Under the pieces are notes generated by a model. That model saw only the letters and a program-made list of their open reading frames with translations, did no database searches and was not told the origin of the DNA. This document shows positions 35,150 to 46,900 of a stretch of 64,000 nt of DNA, in pieces. The position numbers and the translations under genes were made by a program. Within the stretch, counting starts at the first letter, position 1. Each line of letters starts with the position of its first letter. Source of the stretch: Symbiodinium natans (Eukaryota; Sar; Dinophyceae; Suessiales; Symbiodiniaceae); assembly GCA_905221605.1 (NCBI GenBank), contig CAJNDS010001569.1:1-64000 (forward strand). The letters run 5' to 3'.

Positions 35150-35330
35150 CAAAGGGTTTGTAACAAAAACCGGTTCTTGCGACAAGCCTTGCACGGCAAG
35201 GCTTGCGACAAGGGGCGTTTTCTAGAATGCCACGCGACAAAGGTTATGAAACATAGCTGGCGCGACAAGGGGCGCGACAAGGGTTTGTAACAAGGTGGAA
35301 GCCGCCCCCCCGCGACAAGGGGGGTATTGG
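35150..35330. repeat. Clustered GCGACAAGG repeats
   Basis: GCGACAAGG or close variants (TGCGACAAGG, GCGACAAAGG) occur about eight times with irregular spacing of 10-40 bp. Intervening sequence is not conserved. Confidence 0.6.
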
Positions 35331-35949
35331 GCCAAGGCCATAATGTGATACCGCCAAAGCCTGATCAATTCGAAAAACAACAGCCAGCCTCCCGGAAATC
35401 CAAAACCTCGGCACAGCGAGGGTTCAGCAAAACAACAACCAGGTCCCTATCATCTGACGGCCGTCTCACCTGACTCGCATGTCACCTAGAAGCCCAAAAC
35501 CTCGCAGCCCATGACGTCAGTTCTGACAGCCGTCTCACCTAGCAGGATTCAAATCTTTAAGTTTGTCAATTTCCGTTTGAACCTTCGACTTGGGGTTCAA
35601 CTGGAGTTTCGAGCATAGAGTGCATGAAAAGGTCAAAAACAGAGCTTCGTTTCTTGTATTTCATTTTTTTGAGAATGAGAGAAGCAGAGAAGCTGTATTT
35701 CCAGCCCCCCGCAGTGTTTCTGGTTTGTATTTCTTGTATTCATTCTTCGCGAATCGGAATCGTAGGAGAAGTGGGTAGTGGAAGAAGAAAATTAGTTTAA
35801 ATTTCATCCCTTTTGTTTGTTGTGTCTTTTGTGTTTCATCCTTCCTGAATCGGAGAAGAAGAGATGCAGGAGGGGGGTTTAGGGTTTAGGAAGTTTTCGG
35901 GTTTAGAGAACCTCAATCCAATACGGACCAATGGATTTCGCAAGCACTT
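35331..35949. other. No supported gene
   Basis: 35590-35860 is T- and A-rich with GAGAAG-type purine stretches. A GGGTTTAGGGTTTAGG motif at about 35876 marks the start of the telomere-heptamer-rich part of the window. Confidence 0.5.
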
Positions 35950-36613
35950 TCTGGCAATATGTCGGGAAGAATAGCGCCAAAGACCCGGGACACTCCTTTC
36001 GGGCCCTGCACATTTTGGCTTCACATGCATGCGCGAGCCTACCGGTTTTCCTGAAGTTGTTCCCAAGTAGTGGGGCACATGAGCGTCGGTACTCTCAAAC
36101 CCAAGTTTTGCACCACTCCTTGCCCGAGCTCGTGGAACAGGTTCCCCAATCCTAGCCGGGGTGGAAAGAAGATGAAGCAATTGGGGTTTCTTGTTGAAAG
36201 GGTCATGTCACCGTGTGTGTGAAAACCGCCGAAGCTCGGTCCAAGAAGCCCTGAGCACAGCGCCGCGCTTCCGTCTATGAAGCATGCTGCGTGTGGCCAC
36301 ACGCACGGCGATTCTTTTCACTCTGGCCCCGCTGCGCGCGTTAGCACTTGCGGGCCCTTCGTGCTTGGCACCGACCTCAGTTGTGGAATGCCCCAAGCCC
36401 TCCATGGGGCATCACAATCAATAAGCCGCAAGAATGTTTTCAGGAGTTTCTGAACCTGAAGCCCGACACCCCAAAGCCTGGGCCTAAGCCTAAGCCCGAA
36501 AACGGGTGCCCACACAGTGACTGAGGCCCCCGAAGTTTCTTACTGCTAGAGGCTCGAAATCCTTGGACCGAACAAGGTTGGGTCAAGGGCTTAGGGCTTG
36601 GGATCGGCTGCAG

Positions 36614-36694
36614 GATGAAGACGGCTACGGCACGCTGCTCCTGCAGAAAGAGGGAAGAAAGGTCGCCAGAGAGCCAAGCGCGTTGTCTGTTCAG
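36614..36694 (+). CDS. Copy A exon a
   Basis: 27 codons (DEDGYGTLLLQKEGRK...SALSVQ) between CTGCAG and a GTAGAC donor. Length equals the copy B partner exactly (81 nt). Confidence 0.65.
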
Positions 36695-36913
36695 GTAGAC
36701 CCCGAGGCTCGCTGGCATTGAGGGGGCAGCCGAGACAGCCATAAATTCAAACCGATGATTCAACCTGCCTTAAAACCTTAAACCTCAAACCGGAAAGCTG
36801 CAACCGGTCTTCAAACGTGCTTCTTGAGCTCTAAATCGCAACCGAAAGCTTCAAAATTCTGTAGCGTCAACATGCCTCAGCCGTTGCATTCTGCTTGGCT
36901 GAAGACTGCGCAT

Positions 36914-36962
36914 GAACGATGTCTTCTTCTGTGCACTCAGGAGAACGGAATTTGCCAGCCGC
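36914..36962 (+). pseudogene. Copy A exon (NDVFFC block), acceptor lost
   Basis: NDVFFCALRRTEFAS matches NGVFFCVPRRTEFAS of copy B, but the acceptor CAGG of B is CATG here and the GT donor is gone. Confidence 0.5.
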
Positions 36963-37726
36963 GAAATCAAACACTTCTTGAACGGGAGGCCGCATCTTCC
37001 ACTCATGAATGGCTGATGGTGTTGCAGGTTTCGGTGCAGGTTTTTGCAGTTGATTGTCAGCTGGGAGGTCCTGTCCAGTGGCAAGATGGTGTTGGCAGAT
37101 AAAGTCCTGGACCCAAAATCCTGAACCCCCAATCTCCCCCCCCCCCCCCCCCAAAGCTTTCAGCCCAACAACACGTTGCACTCCACCGCTGAACTTTCAA
37201 CACTCCGTTGGCCTGCCACACCCGAGCCTCGCCAAAATTCTTCCTAGGGTCCTTGAGGGTGCGAGGATTTGCCGTCCGCTTAGGAATTCAGGCCGTGAGT
37301 CCCCACAGTAAGCCTTGACCTTTGCGTTGGAGCACAGCAAGCTAGCCTGAGTTTGCGAAGTGGACGCTTGCACTGCCAGGTGCCAATTCTGGAGGTTCTT
37401 TCCAAGCACCCAGGCACTAGCCAAGAGCATTGCGGGAACTAAACCCGAGATCCTAAATGGACACGCCCCAAAGCCTGGCAGTTGGGTTTAGGGTTTGGGG
37501 TCTTGGGTCGGGGGGGGGGTTTATGGTGCAGGGATTCTTGAGCCCGGAGCAACACCTGAACCCTAAACCATAAGCACAGATTTTCCGGCTCGGTGTTTAT
37601 GCCCAAAACCCTTGAACCTTCAGTCCCTGAAGTCCTGTTGTTCTTGCCCCGGGAGTCGGAGTGCTGACGCGGCGGCAGCACCACAGAAGGGGTGTTTTGT
37701 TTAAAGTGCGAGACCTGAAAGCCCAA

Positions 37727-37806
37727 CCCTTAAACCCTGCGCCATAGCCCTAAACCCTAAACATAAACCCTAAACCCTAAACCCTGAACCCTAAACCCTG
37801 AACCCC
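37727..37806. repeat. CCCTAAA heptamer array
   Basis: About ten units with CCCTGAA variants, intron of copy A. Confidence 0.9.
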
Positions 37807-38447
37807 ATATCCTGAACCTTGTGGCGGCTTGGGGCTCTCGGAGACGATGGGGACATCTCCAGGCACTTAACAATATATCCCTAAGCCACCAAGTCCTAAC
37901 CAAAAAGCTAAAATCCTAAACCCAAGATGGGCATAGCGTCATGATTTGTTGCAGCATGTACGTCTCTTGTGCTACTAGCCGGGAGTTTCTTTTTGTTCAT
38001 GTCAGGGGAAAGGGCTACAAATAGTGATGCATGTTTTACATAGCTAGCTTGCCTTTTCTGAACAACATAACGGGTTGAAACAGGAACGCAAACGCTGGGT
38101 GTTAAAGGTCTCAGTCTCGAGCACCGAAGTTCATTTGGCGCATCGGTTGTCCCAGTAGATGTATCGGCGACTGAATTTTAAGATTTTCCTTGATAAATAT
38201 AATCGATATAATTGCGCCCCGTTCTGTTAATCACATGAATGAGGTTTTCACATCTTTCGATTGGAGGAACCAGTATTGTTGTTGAAAGGTATCGATTCAC
38301 GAGTTGAATTCATGGATTAGCTCCCCAGGTATGTATACTCTGAAAGCCCGCCGAACAACCCCGGAGCCTCGAAACCAGAAACGGTGAAACTACAGTGAGC
38401 CCTGCAATACCCTAAGCTCTCAACCCTACACCCAACTCTTTTTGCAG

Positions 38448-38518
38448 GTGAGGATGGCTGGTGTGTCTTTGGCGCGGCTGGCACATGGAGCAGGAAGTGT
38501 GCGGTCAGCCGGCGAAAG
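38448..38518 (+). CDS. Copy A exon b
   Basis: 71 nt, EDGWCVFGAAGTWSRKCAV..., after TTTTTGCAG; ends at AAAG followed by GC (GC donor). It joins exon c in phase 0. Confidence 0.65.
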
Positions 38519-38867
38519 GCCTGGTTGAGATTTCAGATTTTGTTTTGTGTGTTTCGTTTTTTTTCTCGAGAAATCGTATGTGTGTATGTGCACACGCGAG
38601 TTTTTCTATTCATTAGTTCTTTGTGCTTTTTAGAGCTTTTACATGTTGACGTTTGTATAGTGTGTTGTTTTATTGGTTCTTTTTTGTCGTCGTTGTTTAT
38701 TCGAGTTTGAACGTTTCAGGATGATGTACAGGACCTAAGGGTCAGGCCTTTATCTGCACAAGTTTCCAATTGTGGTCCAAGATGCTCGTTAGCCCCATCT
38801 CGGGTTGGATGCGGGGTACGTTTTCGGGTTTTGGGTTTAGGGCCGCATGACCCTTGACGATTTCCAG

Positions 38868-38958
38868 GCTGACCCTCGGATGTTCGCTGAGTACAACAAC
38901 GAGGTGTACAAGTCCTACCTACCGACGTCCAGTATGTCAAAGACGCTCAGGCTCCTAG
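38868..38958 (+). CDS. Copy A exon c
   Basis: 91 nt (ADPRMFAEYNNEVYKSYLP...SKTLRLL) after GATTTCCAG, with a GTCCTG donor. Its last base pairs with the first two of exon d to complete a Gly codon. Confidence 0.7.
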
Positions 38959-39147
38959 GTCCTGTTACGGGAGTTGTGGCCACGGGCCTGGCCGAAGCCA
39001 GAACCCACTGAGTCGCAATACGGAGATTGCTAAGACAACCCGCATGGAGTCTTCCAAGGCAGCTCCGGTGCGCATGTCGTACGCTGCACTCAGCTCCTCA
39101 CCTCCCAAATTTCTGAAATTTAGGGTTTAGGGTTTAGGGTTGCTCAG

Positions 39148-39314
39148 GTTTCGACAGTCCGCGGCTCCCTGCTTCTCTCAGGCTTCCCGATGGGCGAAGC
39201 CTCCACAACATCGTCGACGGGTCATATCCCCTGGACGATGCCTACTGCTGGATTTTGGGCTGGTACGACCTGGACCGGAAAGCGGCCGTCAACAGCTACA
39301 CCTACCTCACGGAG
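39148..39314 (+). CDS. Copy A exon d
   Basis: 167 nt, the longest exon: FDSPRLPASLRLPDGRSLHN, then DDAYCWILGWYDLDRKA and TYLTE, ending before GTGCGG. The acceptor TTGCTCAG directly follows a TTTAGGG run. Confidence 0.75.
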
Positions 39315-39889
39315 GTGCGGAGAGAAAAGAGAGAGGAGTCTGAAGACCCTGTGGGATGTCTTGTCTTGTCGGTATCCTGAACTGTTTCCTTCATTCGGTT
39401 TTCGGCCCAAAGGGTCTTGGAGGTGCAAGGTGGCAAGGGGGCCTAGGCCTGGAACGGCAGTGACCACGGTTGCCACATGACATGGAAACACGTGCGTCTG
39501 AAGACCCAGCTCTCTTCCGAAACCCCCCCCCCAATCTTAGTCCGAGCGTTCCTCGCCACACATCTCGTGCGCGCAGTTCCTTGATAGTAGTTTTGGGCCC
39601 AAGGACCTCCCAAAACCGAAGCCCCGAACCCTCAGCCCCAAATTCCGCAACCCCCCCAAAACCCGGAAGGTTTCAGCGGCCTCATGCCGAAGTCTGGAGC
39701 AGAGCATTCCCGGCTATCATCAAATTAGTTTTGGGCACTTGTTGCAGGAGCCCCTGGCTGGAGGGGTTTTGGATTTAGGGTTTAGGGTTAAGGGTTTAGG
39801 GTTTAGGGTTTAGGGGTTAGGGTTTAGGGTTCCGGGGCTTCTGGGTACTTAGGGATGGCACCAAGCTGAGGCTTCTTTGACAAGATGCG

Positions 39890-40001
39890 TTGGCATGTTC
39901 CCCCCCTTCATACTCATAGTCCTCAATAGGGATTTCAGTACCCCCCCCCCCCCTATTATAATCCCTATTCAGGACTGCTCGTATAAGGGGGAACATCCCA
40001 A
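39890..40001. repeat. Palindromic element, copy 1
   Basis: Left arm TTGGCATGTTCCCCCCCTTC..., right arm ...GTATAAGGGGGAACATCCCA. The centre has a C14 run and CTATTATAATCCC. It lies in the intron upstream of copy A exon e. Confidence 0.75.
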
Positions 40002-40180
40002 AAGTGAGGGTTTTAGAGCTGACGGGTCGAAAGACCGAGGAGGTTTTTTGGGCCTCGGGGTTCTTACACGGCCAGGGTCTTCTTGTGACCTTCAAGAAGT
40101 TTTTTTGGGCTGAGGATGCCCCCGGATCGAAAGCCCAAAACTCAAAACTGTAGAAATTGAGTAGGCTCATGTTTACTCAG

Positions 40181-40267
40181 CAATCAAGGAGTCCGAGAAA
40201 GACAGGGAAGAGATCCAGAAGCTCTGGGCATCGCAAGAGCCGGCGCCGGCCTCGATCTTGGGGGCTG
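40181..40267 (+). CDS. Copy A exon e
   Basis: IKESEKDREEIQKLWASQEP then PASILGA after TTTACTCAG; GTTGGG donor. Highly charged and helical. Confidence 0.65.
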
Positions 40268-41162
40268 GTTGGGGGGCCTCCTCGCAGTAGAGTAGTAGTC
40301 GAGTGGGTAACCTTTAACCTTTTTGGGATAGTATAATCCCCTTAGAATCGCAAAGGTTAGCAAAGGTTAACCTTTAATTCCTGGGGTGCATAAGTGCCAC
40401 GTTGGACGCCCCTAAACTCAAGACTTCGGGTTCTTGGGACGTCGCATGCAACGAGGCCTTTGGGGGTGGGTGTCCTTCTTGGGCGGCTCCTACAATGAGG
40501 ACGATGGCATTTTGGGGGTGTATACATTTGTGTTCCGTCCTTCGCAGCTGCTTTCATTGCAAAACTTCAAAACCTAAACCCTGACATCCTACAGCCTCTG
40601 AGACGTTGGTAGCCATGAATAGCGGGGTTGAAGGCGTGGGAAGCTTGAAGGATGTAGTGTGGGCTGTGGCGTAGGCAGGGTTCTAGGCTCGAGGGTTTGA
40701 GGGCTTTAGGCCTTCCTTCTGGAGGGGTCCAGAAATCGATACGACTTTGCAGCTTAAGGGCTTTCAGGGCTGTGCCGAGGTAGGCTTCAAACATCCTTCA
40801 GCCCCTGAAGCCCTAGAGTCCCAAACCCCCCCAAAGAATCCTACGAAGCTTAAGACCCTTATCCCCGGCGGGACCTTGAATTTCTCAAGCCCATGCGGGT
40901 GCTTCCCCAAATAAGGCCTTAAATGGGGGTCCCCTTAATCTACCCAAAGTGAACATCACCCCTATCACAGGAACCCTCCGAAAGGATGAACCCAAGATTC
41001 TTTTCTTTTGGTAGGTTCCCTACATTGGGCTGCATTTTGGCTACCTGTTACACTACGGGCCTCTCGATCTACGTTCTTTTTGGGAGCTGGCCTTTTGGAG
41101 TACAGCTCGGATTCCAGGCTTCATGTGTAGTGGTCTGGATGGGGGTGCTCAGCATTGCCCAG

Positions 41163-41231
41163 GTGCTGAATCTTTCCCAAGACTTTGTGGACGGGATGAA
41201 AATTCATGCAGCAGCCAAATGCCGCTGGGCA
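41163..41231 (+). CDS. Copy A exon f
   Basis: 69 nt, VLNLSQDFVDGMKIHAAAKC-RWA, after GCCCAG, followed by a GTTTAA donor. The copy B partner has the same length and 17 of 23 residues the same. Confidence 0.65.
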
Positions 41232-41369
41232 GTTTAAAGGAAGGTGGGATCAAGGGTTTAGGGCTTTCGGGTTGCGTGCTCGAATTTATTTCGGCACATG
41301 TGTGGGCTGCGGGCCTGCATGGTCCTCAGCCAACTGATCCTCGCTGCCAGAGCTCATCTGCGGGTTCTG

Positions 41370-41464
41370 CTGCGGGCGTCTGTGCTGGCTTCTGTTCTCG
41401 GCCCGGTCCTTCTGCTTCATGGCATCCGGCCGCTCGTGAATGGGAGCCGGCCCTCGTGGCCATT
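41370..41464 (+). CDS. Copy A exon g (start approximate)
   Basis: The 3' part encodes RPGPSASWHPAAREWEPALV, ending before GTAAGC. Copy B has RPTPSVSWHQASREREQALV before GTAACC. The 5' boundary is not fixed. Confidence 0.5.
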
Positions 41465-41492
41465 GTAAGCTCCTCCAGTGGCCGTCGCTTTT

Positions 41493-42450
41493 GACACGTC
41501 TGGGTCACTGGCGACGCGCCAACACTAACAGTGCCACTTGCTGTTGGCAGCCGGGCAGATCCAGTGCTTTGTGGGCCTTGTTGACTTGTGGTCCTGGCAC
41601 CTCAACATGCGTTAGGCTCCGCAGGCTTTGTCGATCTTTGTCCTCTTCCGATGCCACGACGTGCGTCGACCTATTTGGCTTCCACCTGAAGTCTGCTGGC
41701 GGATGCCATCATTCGCAGTGCCTCAACCACCTTACCTTTTGGTGGCAGGTCGATACGAGATGCTTGCGCGATCAGGGGCGACTTGGTGCTTCCCATGACT
41801 TCAGAAGTGATGCCCCACATGTCAGACCCAGTTTGCACTTGCCGAGCCGGAAGCCCAGCAGGCGGCAGGCATCACAGGAGCGTCACTGCTTTCGCAACGC
41901 GGGGTTCGCGGGTTGCCGGACGTTGTCAGGCCTCCTGAATCTGCCGTGCTAGGACCTTTCGGTTCGGATGGTGTTCCTTACATCCGCTGCCTCCGTGCAT
42001 GGCTTCAAGTATGCCTCAGGTGGGGGGCGGATGAGTTGCCTGGATGGCTTTCCTCCTTGCAACTCCATGTCGGCTTGGGCTTGTTCGACACCCGTTCCAG
42101 GACCTGGGGAGCGCCTTGAGGCCTGGGTGGTTGGCTTTGACGTGGCCACGCTTGTCCGCTGGGCCACGGTCAGATTCAGCTGCGCAACGCGTTGTGTATC
42201 AAGTTACTGGTTGCATCGGCATGCCACCCATGTTTTCCCGGCCTCCTCATCAGCAGGTGCGTCCGCAGGATCGCGGCAAGTTTCCGCCTTCGGCCGAGGC
42301 TGGTCCGTAGCGTTTGGGGCTGTTAAGGGCCCCGCGCGTTCTAAGGCCGCTCGCGATCTGGTGTCCTTTGCGGGCTCCGTGTGACGTGTGCGAAGCTTTA
42401 GCTCGTTCTTGCGCTGATCAGCGGCCATGGCAGATCCAGAAAACATTGCC
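41493..42450. other. Extra DNA in copy A, absent from copy B
   Basis: About 0.95 kb of GC-richer sequence without telomere heptamers, lying between exons g and h, where copy B has only 0.4 kb. Overlapping frames of 70-170 codons on the plus strand have no recognised motif. Probably an insertion. Confidence 0.5.
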
Positions 42451-42734
42451 AGTTCCTGACTTCCTCAATGAAACCTTAAGCCCAAACTAAGCCCTAAGTC
42501 ATAACCTTGACCCTTGAGCCCTCCCTAGCACACAAGCATCAACCTGCACGTTTAAAGGTTCAAGGCTTTGAGGGGGTTGAGGGGTTTGAGGGGTTTGGGG
42601 CGTATTGTCGTTCGCTGTTTGGCCGAGGCTACCAAAGTTCGCCTTTCTAATTCAGGCTGCAACCGAAACCCTGACTAAACCTCAAACCCTAGACCCGAAA
42701 CCTCGCGAAGCCCTAAACCCTAAACCCAGATGAG

Positions 42735-42850
42735 GTTTGTTGGGTGGCGGCGAGGGTGGCGTCTGTGACATCGCTTTCTGCGCGCTACGCGCCTGTCGCT
42801 TAGGCAACGACAGGCTGGGCTACAATCTGAGAGGTGGCTCGCTGGCACTC
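42735..42850 (+). CDS. Copy A exon h
   Basis: 116 nt: LLGGGEGGVCDIAFCALRAC and then RLGNDRLGYNLRGGSLAL. The acceptor is GATGAG. The GT donor of copy B (CTC|GTTAGG) is replaced by CTCTCAAGG here. Confidence 0.65.
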
Positions 42851-42861
42851 TCAAGGCCTTC

Positions 42862-42935
42862 TAGGGGTTTAGGGTTTAGGGGTTTAGGGGTTTAGGGTTG
42901 AGGGGTTTAGGGTTTATTAGGGTTTAAGGGTTTGA
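42862..42935. repeat. TTTAGGG heptamer array
   Basis: G-rich orientation with 8-bp (TTTAGGGG) units, directly after copy A exon h. Confidence 0.85.
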
Positions 42936-42988
42936 GGGTTTGAGGTTTTGAGGGTTAGGGCCCTGAGAGGCTTGAGAGGGTGCCACGA

Positions 42989-43058
42989 CCTGTCCGGGAC
43001 ATTGAAACTTGAAGAGAGGGTTAAAGTTGTCGAGTTCTTGAGGCTTCGCTGGGTTGCT
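42989..43058 (+). pseudogene. Copy A exon i, acceptor lost
   Basis: SGTLKLEERVKVVEFLRLRW with VA before a GTTGAGG donor. Copy B has a proper CAACAG acceptor; here the same position reads CACGAC. Confidence 0.55.
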
Positions 43059-43425
43059 GTTGAGGATAGCACCCTTGAGGGCGTGAAGGATGTATCTAGG
43101 GTATATTATAAGGAGGCCTGAGGATTTCCACAGATGTGTTTATGGGAAGCGATAGAGGCTTTCAAGGGCCTGGGTTTGGGGTTTCGGGCCTGTAGTTTTG
43201 GCTCGGAGGGCTTGTTGTCATTCCGACCCTAAACCTAACTCGCCCCCCCGAAGTAGAGCAAGCCCCAAAGCCCAAGGCCCAAACAAAACACCCCAAAACC
43301 CTGTAGACCCTACTTGGATGTTCATGGTACTTATTAGCCTATTTTAACTGTACTTCTGTACTTATAGCCATATTCGGGCACTTAAGGGGCTTATAAGTCC
43401 AGTTATTATTGGTTAACAAGTACCT

Positions 43426-43683
43426 CTAAACCCTAAACCCTAAACCCTAAACCCTAAACCCTAAACCCGAAACCCTAAACCCTAAACCCTAAACCCTAAA
43501 CCCTAAGCCCTAGGCCCTAAGCCCTAAGCCCTAAGCCCTAACCCTAAACCCTAAACCCTAAACCCTAAACCCTGAACCTTAAACCCTAAACCCTAAACCT
43601 TAAACCCTAAACCCTAACCCTATACCCTAAACCCTACACCCTAAACCCTAAACCCTAAACCCGAAACCCGAAACCCTAAACCC
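43426..43683. repeat. Long CCCTAAA heptamer array
   Basis: About 36 units over 258 bp, with an internal block of CCCTAAG units (about 43500-43540) and scattered CCCGAAA. It lies between tandem units A and B. Confidence 0.95.
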
Positions 43684-43904
43684 TTGGTTAATAAGCACCA
43701 TGAACCTCCAAGTAGACTACGAAGCAGTCAACCAACCCAGTGCCGAGCCTGGCCCCTGCCGTTTTTGGTAAGCCCAGAATACACACTGGCAGTTCCGAGT
43801 AGGAGGGTAGGTGACCTTAAACTTCAACCCTTTTGGGGTAAGAGAATCCACACGTAATCCTGAAGGTTAACCTTTAGTTCCCCCAGGGTGCTGGACAACT
43901 AAGA

Positions 43905-43957
43905 TTTGGAGTTTTGCGTGATGCTGAGGCGATTGCCCTCCAGTGTAGTGGCTTGGG
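43905..43957 (+). CDS. Copy B exon j
   Basis: GVLRDAEAIALQCSGLG with a GTGAGCG donor; the partner in copy C at 51343 is GVSHDAEATALQCSGLG. Confidence 0.55.
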
Positions 43958-46900
43958 GTGAGCGTGGTTCCATTCAGTTCCCTTCAGACCAAAAAAGAGC
44001 GTCAGCAGCATTGCAGCATAAGCCCCAAAAAGCCCCCAAAAAAGCCCCAAAAAGCCCGAAACAGCCCTAAACCGTTTTAGGCTTAGGGAACCCCAAGCAC
44101 GTGAACCCATGGCTGAATCTCTAGCGATCATGCAGGATGAATGGCACCAAAGACCTCGGACTTAACTTCCTGATCCGTCTCTACGGGCCCTGTGTCTTTT
44201 AGCTTCAGAGGCATCCGCCTTCCCCGTGTGCGATGGGTATATGAGCGTTCATGCTCTCAAGTCCCAAGTGTTGCACCCACTGCCTGCCCAAGCTCTTAAG
44301 CACCCGGCCTTCAAACCTAGCCGGGCTGGAAAAAAGCCCGAATCCCTAGTGACAAGTGAGTACAAGTGAAACTTTTGGGCTTCTGGTTTCTAGGGTTAGG
44401 TGTCGGTACGCATGCATGTGTGAAAGCCACAGCGCAGAAGCTTGGCCCAAGAAGCTTGAGCACAGCGCCGCGCTTCCTTTTATGAAGCATGCTGCGTGCG
44501 GCCAGATGCACGGCGCTTCTTTTGACCCTGGCTCTGCTGCGCGCGCCTGCACTCGAGGGTCCATCGTGCCTGGCACCTGCCTCAGTTGTGGGAATGCTCT
44601 AAGCCCTCCAAAAATTTCGTAAGCCCTTTAAGATTTTGAGCAGCTTGTCCATGTTTCAAGCAAGATTCTGACCATAAGCCCTACATTCTAAAGCTTAAGC
44701 CCGAAAACCCGTTGGCAAATTTGCGGGGTGCCAAGCTGCAGTTAACAGTGCCTGAGTCTTCGGTGCGAAGTTTCTGACTGGTAGAGGTTTACCTCTTCTC
44801 CAAGAATCCTTGTTCAGGGTTTAGGACTGGCTGCAGGATGAAGACGGCTACGGCACGCTGCTCCTGCAGAAAGGGGGAAGACAGGTCGCCAGACAGCCAA
44901 GCGCGTTGTCTGTTCAGGTAGACCCCGAGACTCAGCTATCATTGGGGGGCTAGGCCGAAACGGCCTTAAACAAGCTCGGAACCCTCGATTAAACCCTGCC
45001 GGAGACCCTAAACCATCCTAAACCTGAAGCCCGAAAGCTGCAATCCGTGTTCAAACCGCATTCTGGAGCTCCACGTCCAGTCCAAACCCGAAGATTCAGA
45101 GTTCTTTAGCCTTAACATGCCTCCGGCGTTCCTGAATTTTTTGAGTTTAATTTGACGTTGTGCAGGAACGGTGTCTTTTTCTGCGTGCCCAGGAGAACGG
45201 AATTTGCGAGCCGGTGAAGGAAAACGAAACAAAGGCCGCATCTGTGGATTTCGGTGGATGTTTCGGCTTTCAGATGGTTGTCATCGGGCATTTGGCAGCT
45301 GGAAAGTCTTGTCCCATGAAATCGCCCAGGCCTCGCTAAGTTCCCCTCGGAATCGCTACGGTCTGGATTGCGGGTTGAGGGGTTTGCCATAGTCCCCTTT
45401 AGGAATTATGTTCTAGACCTTTACGCATGAGCAAGAACCCAAGCAAAATTCGTCAAGATCAAAAACTACCCTGAGCTTGCGAAGCGGGAAGGCCGCTTGC
45501 GCTGTCAGGTGCCAATTCCGGAGCTTCTTGCCCACCACCCAGGCATCTGCCAAGAGTATGTCGGGTCTTAGGCACCGAACTTTCCGAGAGCCCGGCAGTC
45601 GTCGGACTTTGTTCCTTTGAACCCCTCTTCTTGGGGTTTCTTGGTTGGGGCTCAAGATTCCTGCGCCCTAAACCCCCCCCCCCCCGCCCGAAACCCCAAA
45701 CCGCAAGCCTCCAAGCCTCCCAAGCCTCAGCATGGCAGCCTCTGAAGAGTTGGGGGCGCTTTCGGGTTCAGGGTTGAGGGGCCATGTCTGCCGGGCTCGG
45801 AAGACTGGCCAGCTTGTTCCTTTCCATCTCCCTTCGAAGGGCCCAAGACGCAAATCGGAGTCCTACTGTTATCGCTCAGGGGTGACTGGACGCCTAGTTG
45901 TTTAGGTGCCAAGACCTGAAACCTCACATCAAAAGCCTGCGCCGTTCAGCCCTAAACCTGAAGCCACCGACCCTGAACCCTGGACCCTCATGCCATACTC
46001 TAAGAGCCGGGTGTGGCTCCGGGCTCTCACGACACACATCCTGGAAGCCCTAAACTCTAAACCCTAAACCCCGAGGACCCGAAACTCTGTGTACCAAGAG
46101 TCACCAACCCTGGAAACCTTAAACCCAAGATCCCGAACCCCAGGCTATGGGAGTTTCCGAAAGTAGGGGTACCAAGATCAACGCCCGGGTGCCCGAACGG
46201 TGTACGCTGAAAACCAGAAGTGGTGAGCCTAGGGTCAGCCTCTACCGTGCCCTGAACATGGGATGTTCTCTCTTATACTCCTAAATGGGGATTACAATTA
46301 GGGAGTACTATAATGCCTGGGGGGGGATCCCAACCCTGAACTCTCAGCCCCACATTCCAAGTCTTTTGCAGGTGAGGATGGCTGGTGTCTCTTTGGCGTG
46401 ACTGGCGAATGGGCCAGCAAGTGTGCAGTCAGCCGACGAAAGGCCGGGTTCAGATTTCAGCCTTTTTGGTTCTCATTTTCAGAGAAACTCTCTGTCTCTC
46501 TTGTGTGTGTGCCCACCCAGACATTTTACTATCGGAGACTTCGGCCCATGTTGTCTGGCAGTGCGTGGAGTGGTCGATTTGTCGAGTTGTTTCTTGGTTC
46601 TTTTCGGAGGGTTCGTGGAGGGACAACAGGACTCGGGAGGGGGGTTGCAGGCAGCCCACCCAGTGCTGTTGAGGACTTGTCACATCGTCATCGTACAAGC
46701 TGCGTATGGTCATGTATGGTCCCATCCTGCGTTATCTTCGCTGTGCAACCCCGAAGGGTTTTCCTCCTGAAAGAACATCGTTCGCAACGTGATGTTGGCT
46801 TTATCTCTCTTGCTCGGGCTGGATAAGGTTTAGGGTTGGCAGTTTAGGGTTTTGCATGCAGGGCAACCAGGTAGCATGACCCTGACGATTTCCAGGGTGA

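Larger units (their letters stand above)
35950..43904 (+). pseudogene. Tandem gene unit, copy A (unrecognised protein, partly decayed)
   Basis: The span of a multi-exon gene on the plus strand whose exons are listed separately (36614, 36914, 38448, 38868, 39148, 40181, 41163, 41370, 42735, 42989). Each has a partner in copy B about 7.4-8.4 kb downstream. Exons b, c and d join in phase (0, then 1+2). Introns are filled with CCCTAAA or TTTAGGG heptamers and palindromic elements and mostly cannot be aligned between copies. Several splice signals kept in B are lost in A: the acceptors of the 36914 and 42989 exons and the donor of the 42735 exon. I therefore regard A as a probable pseudogene. The protein family is not recognised. 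Confidence 0.6.

Noticed and set aside
36208-36405. Minus-strand genes near 36.3 and 44.4 kb that look conserved between copies
   Set aside because: The DNA is conserved between the tandem units, but differences do not favour one reading frame, so either strand or non-coding conservation is possible.
41440-41952. A 170-codon plus-strand gene in the copy A insertion
   Set aside because: The frame starts inside exon g and crosses its good GTAAGC donor. No motif is recognised and other frames are open too.
43426-43683. A true chromosome end or telomere
   Set aside because: Heptamer arrays occur at more than twenty internal sites, in both orientations, with exons on both sides. None runs to a window edge as a long uniform array.
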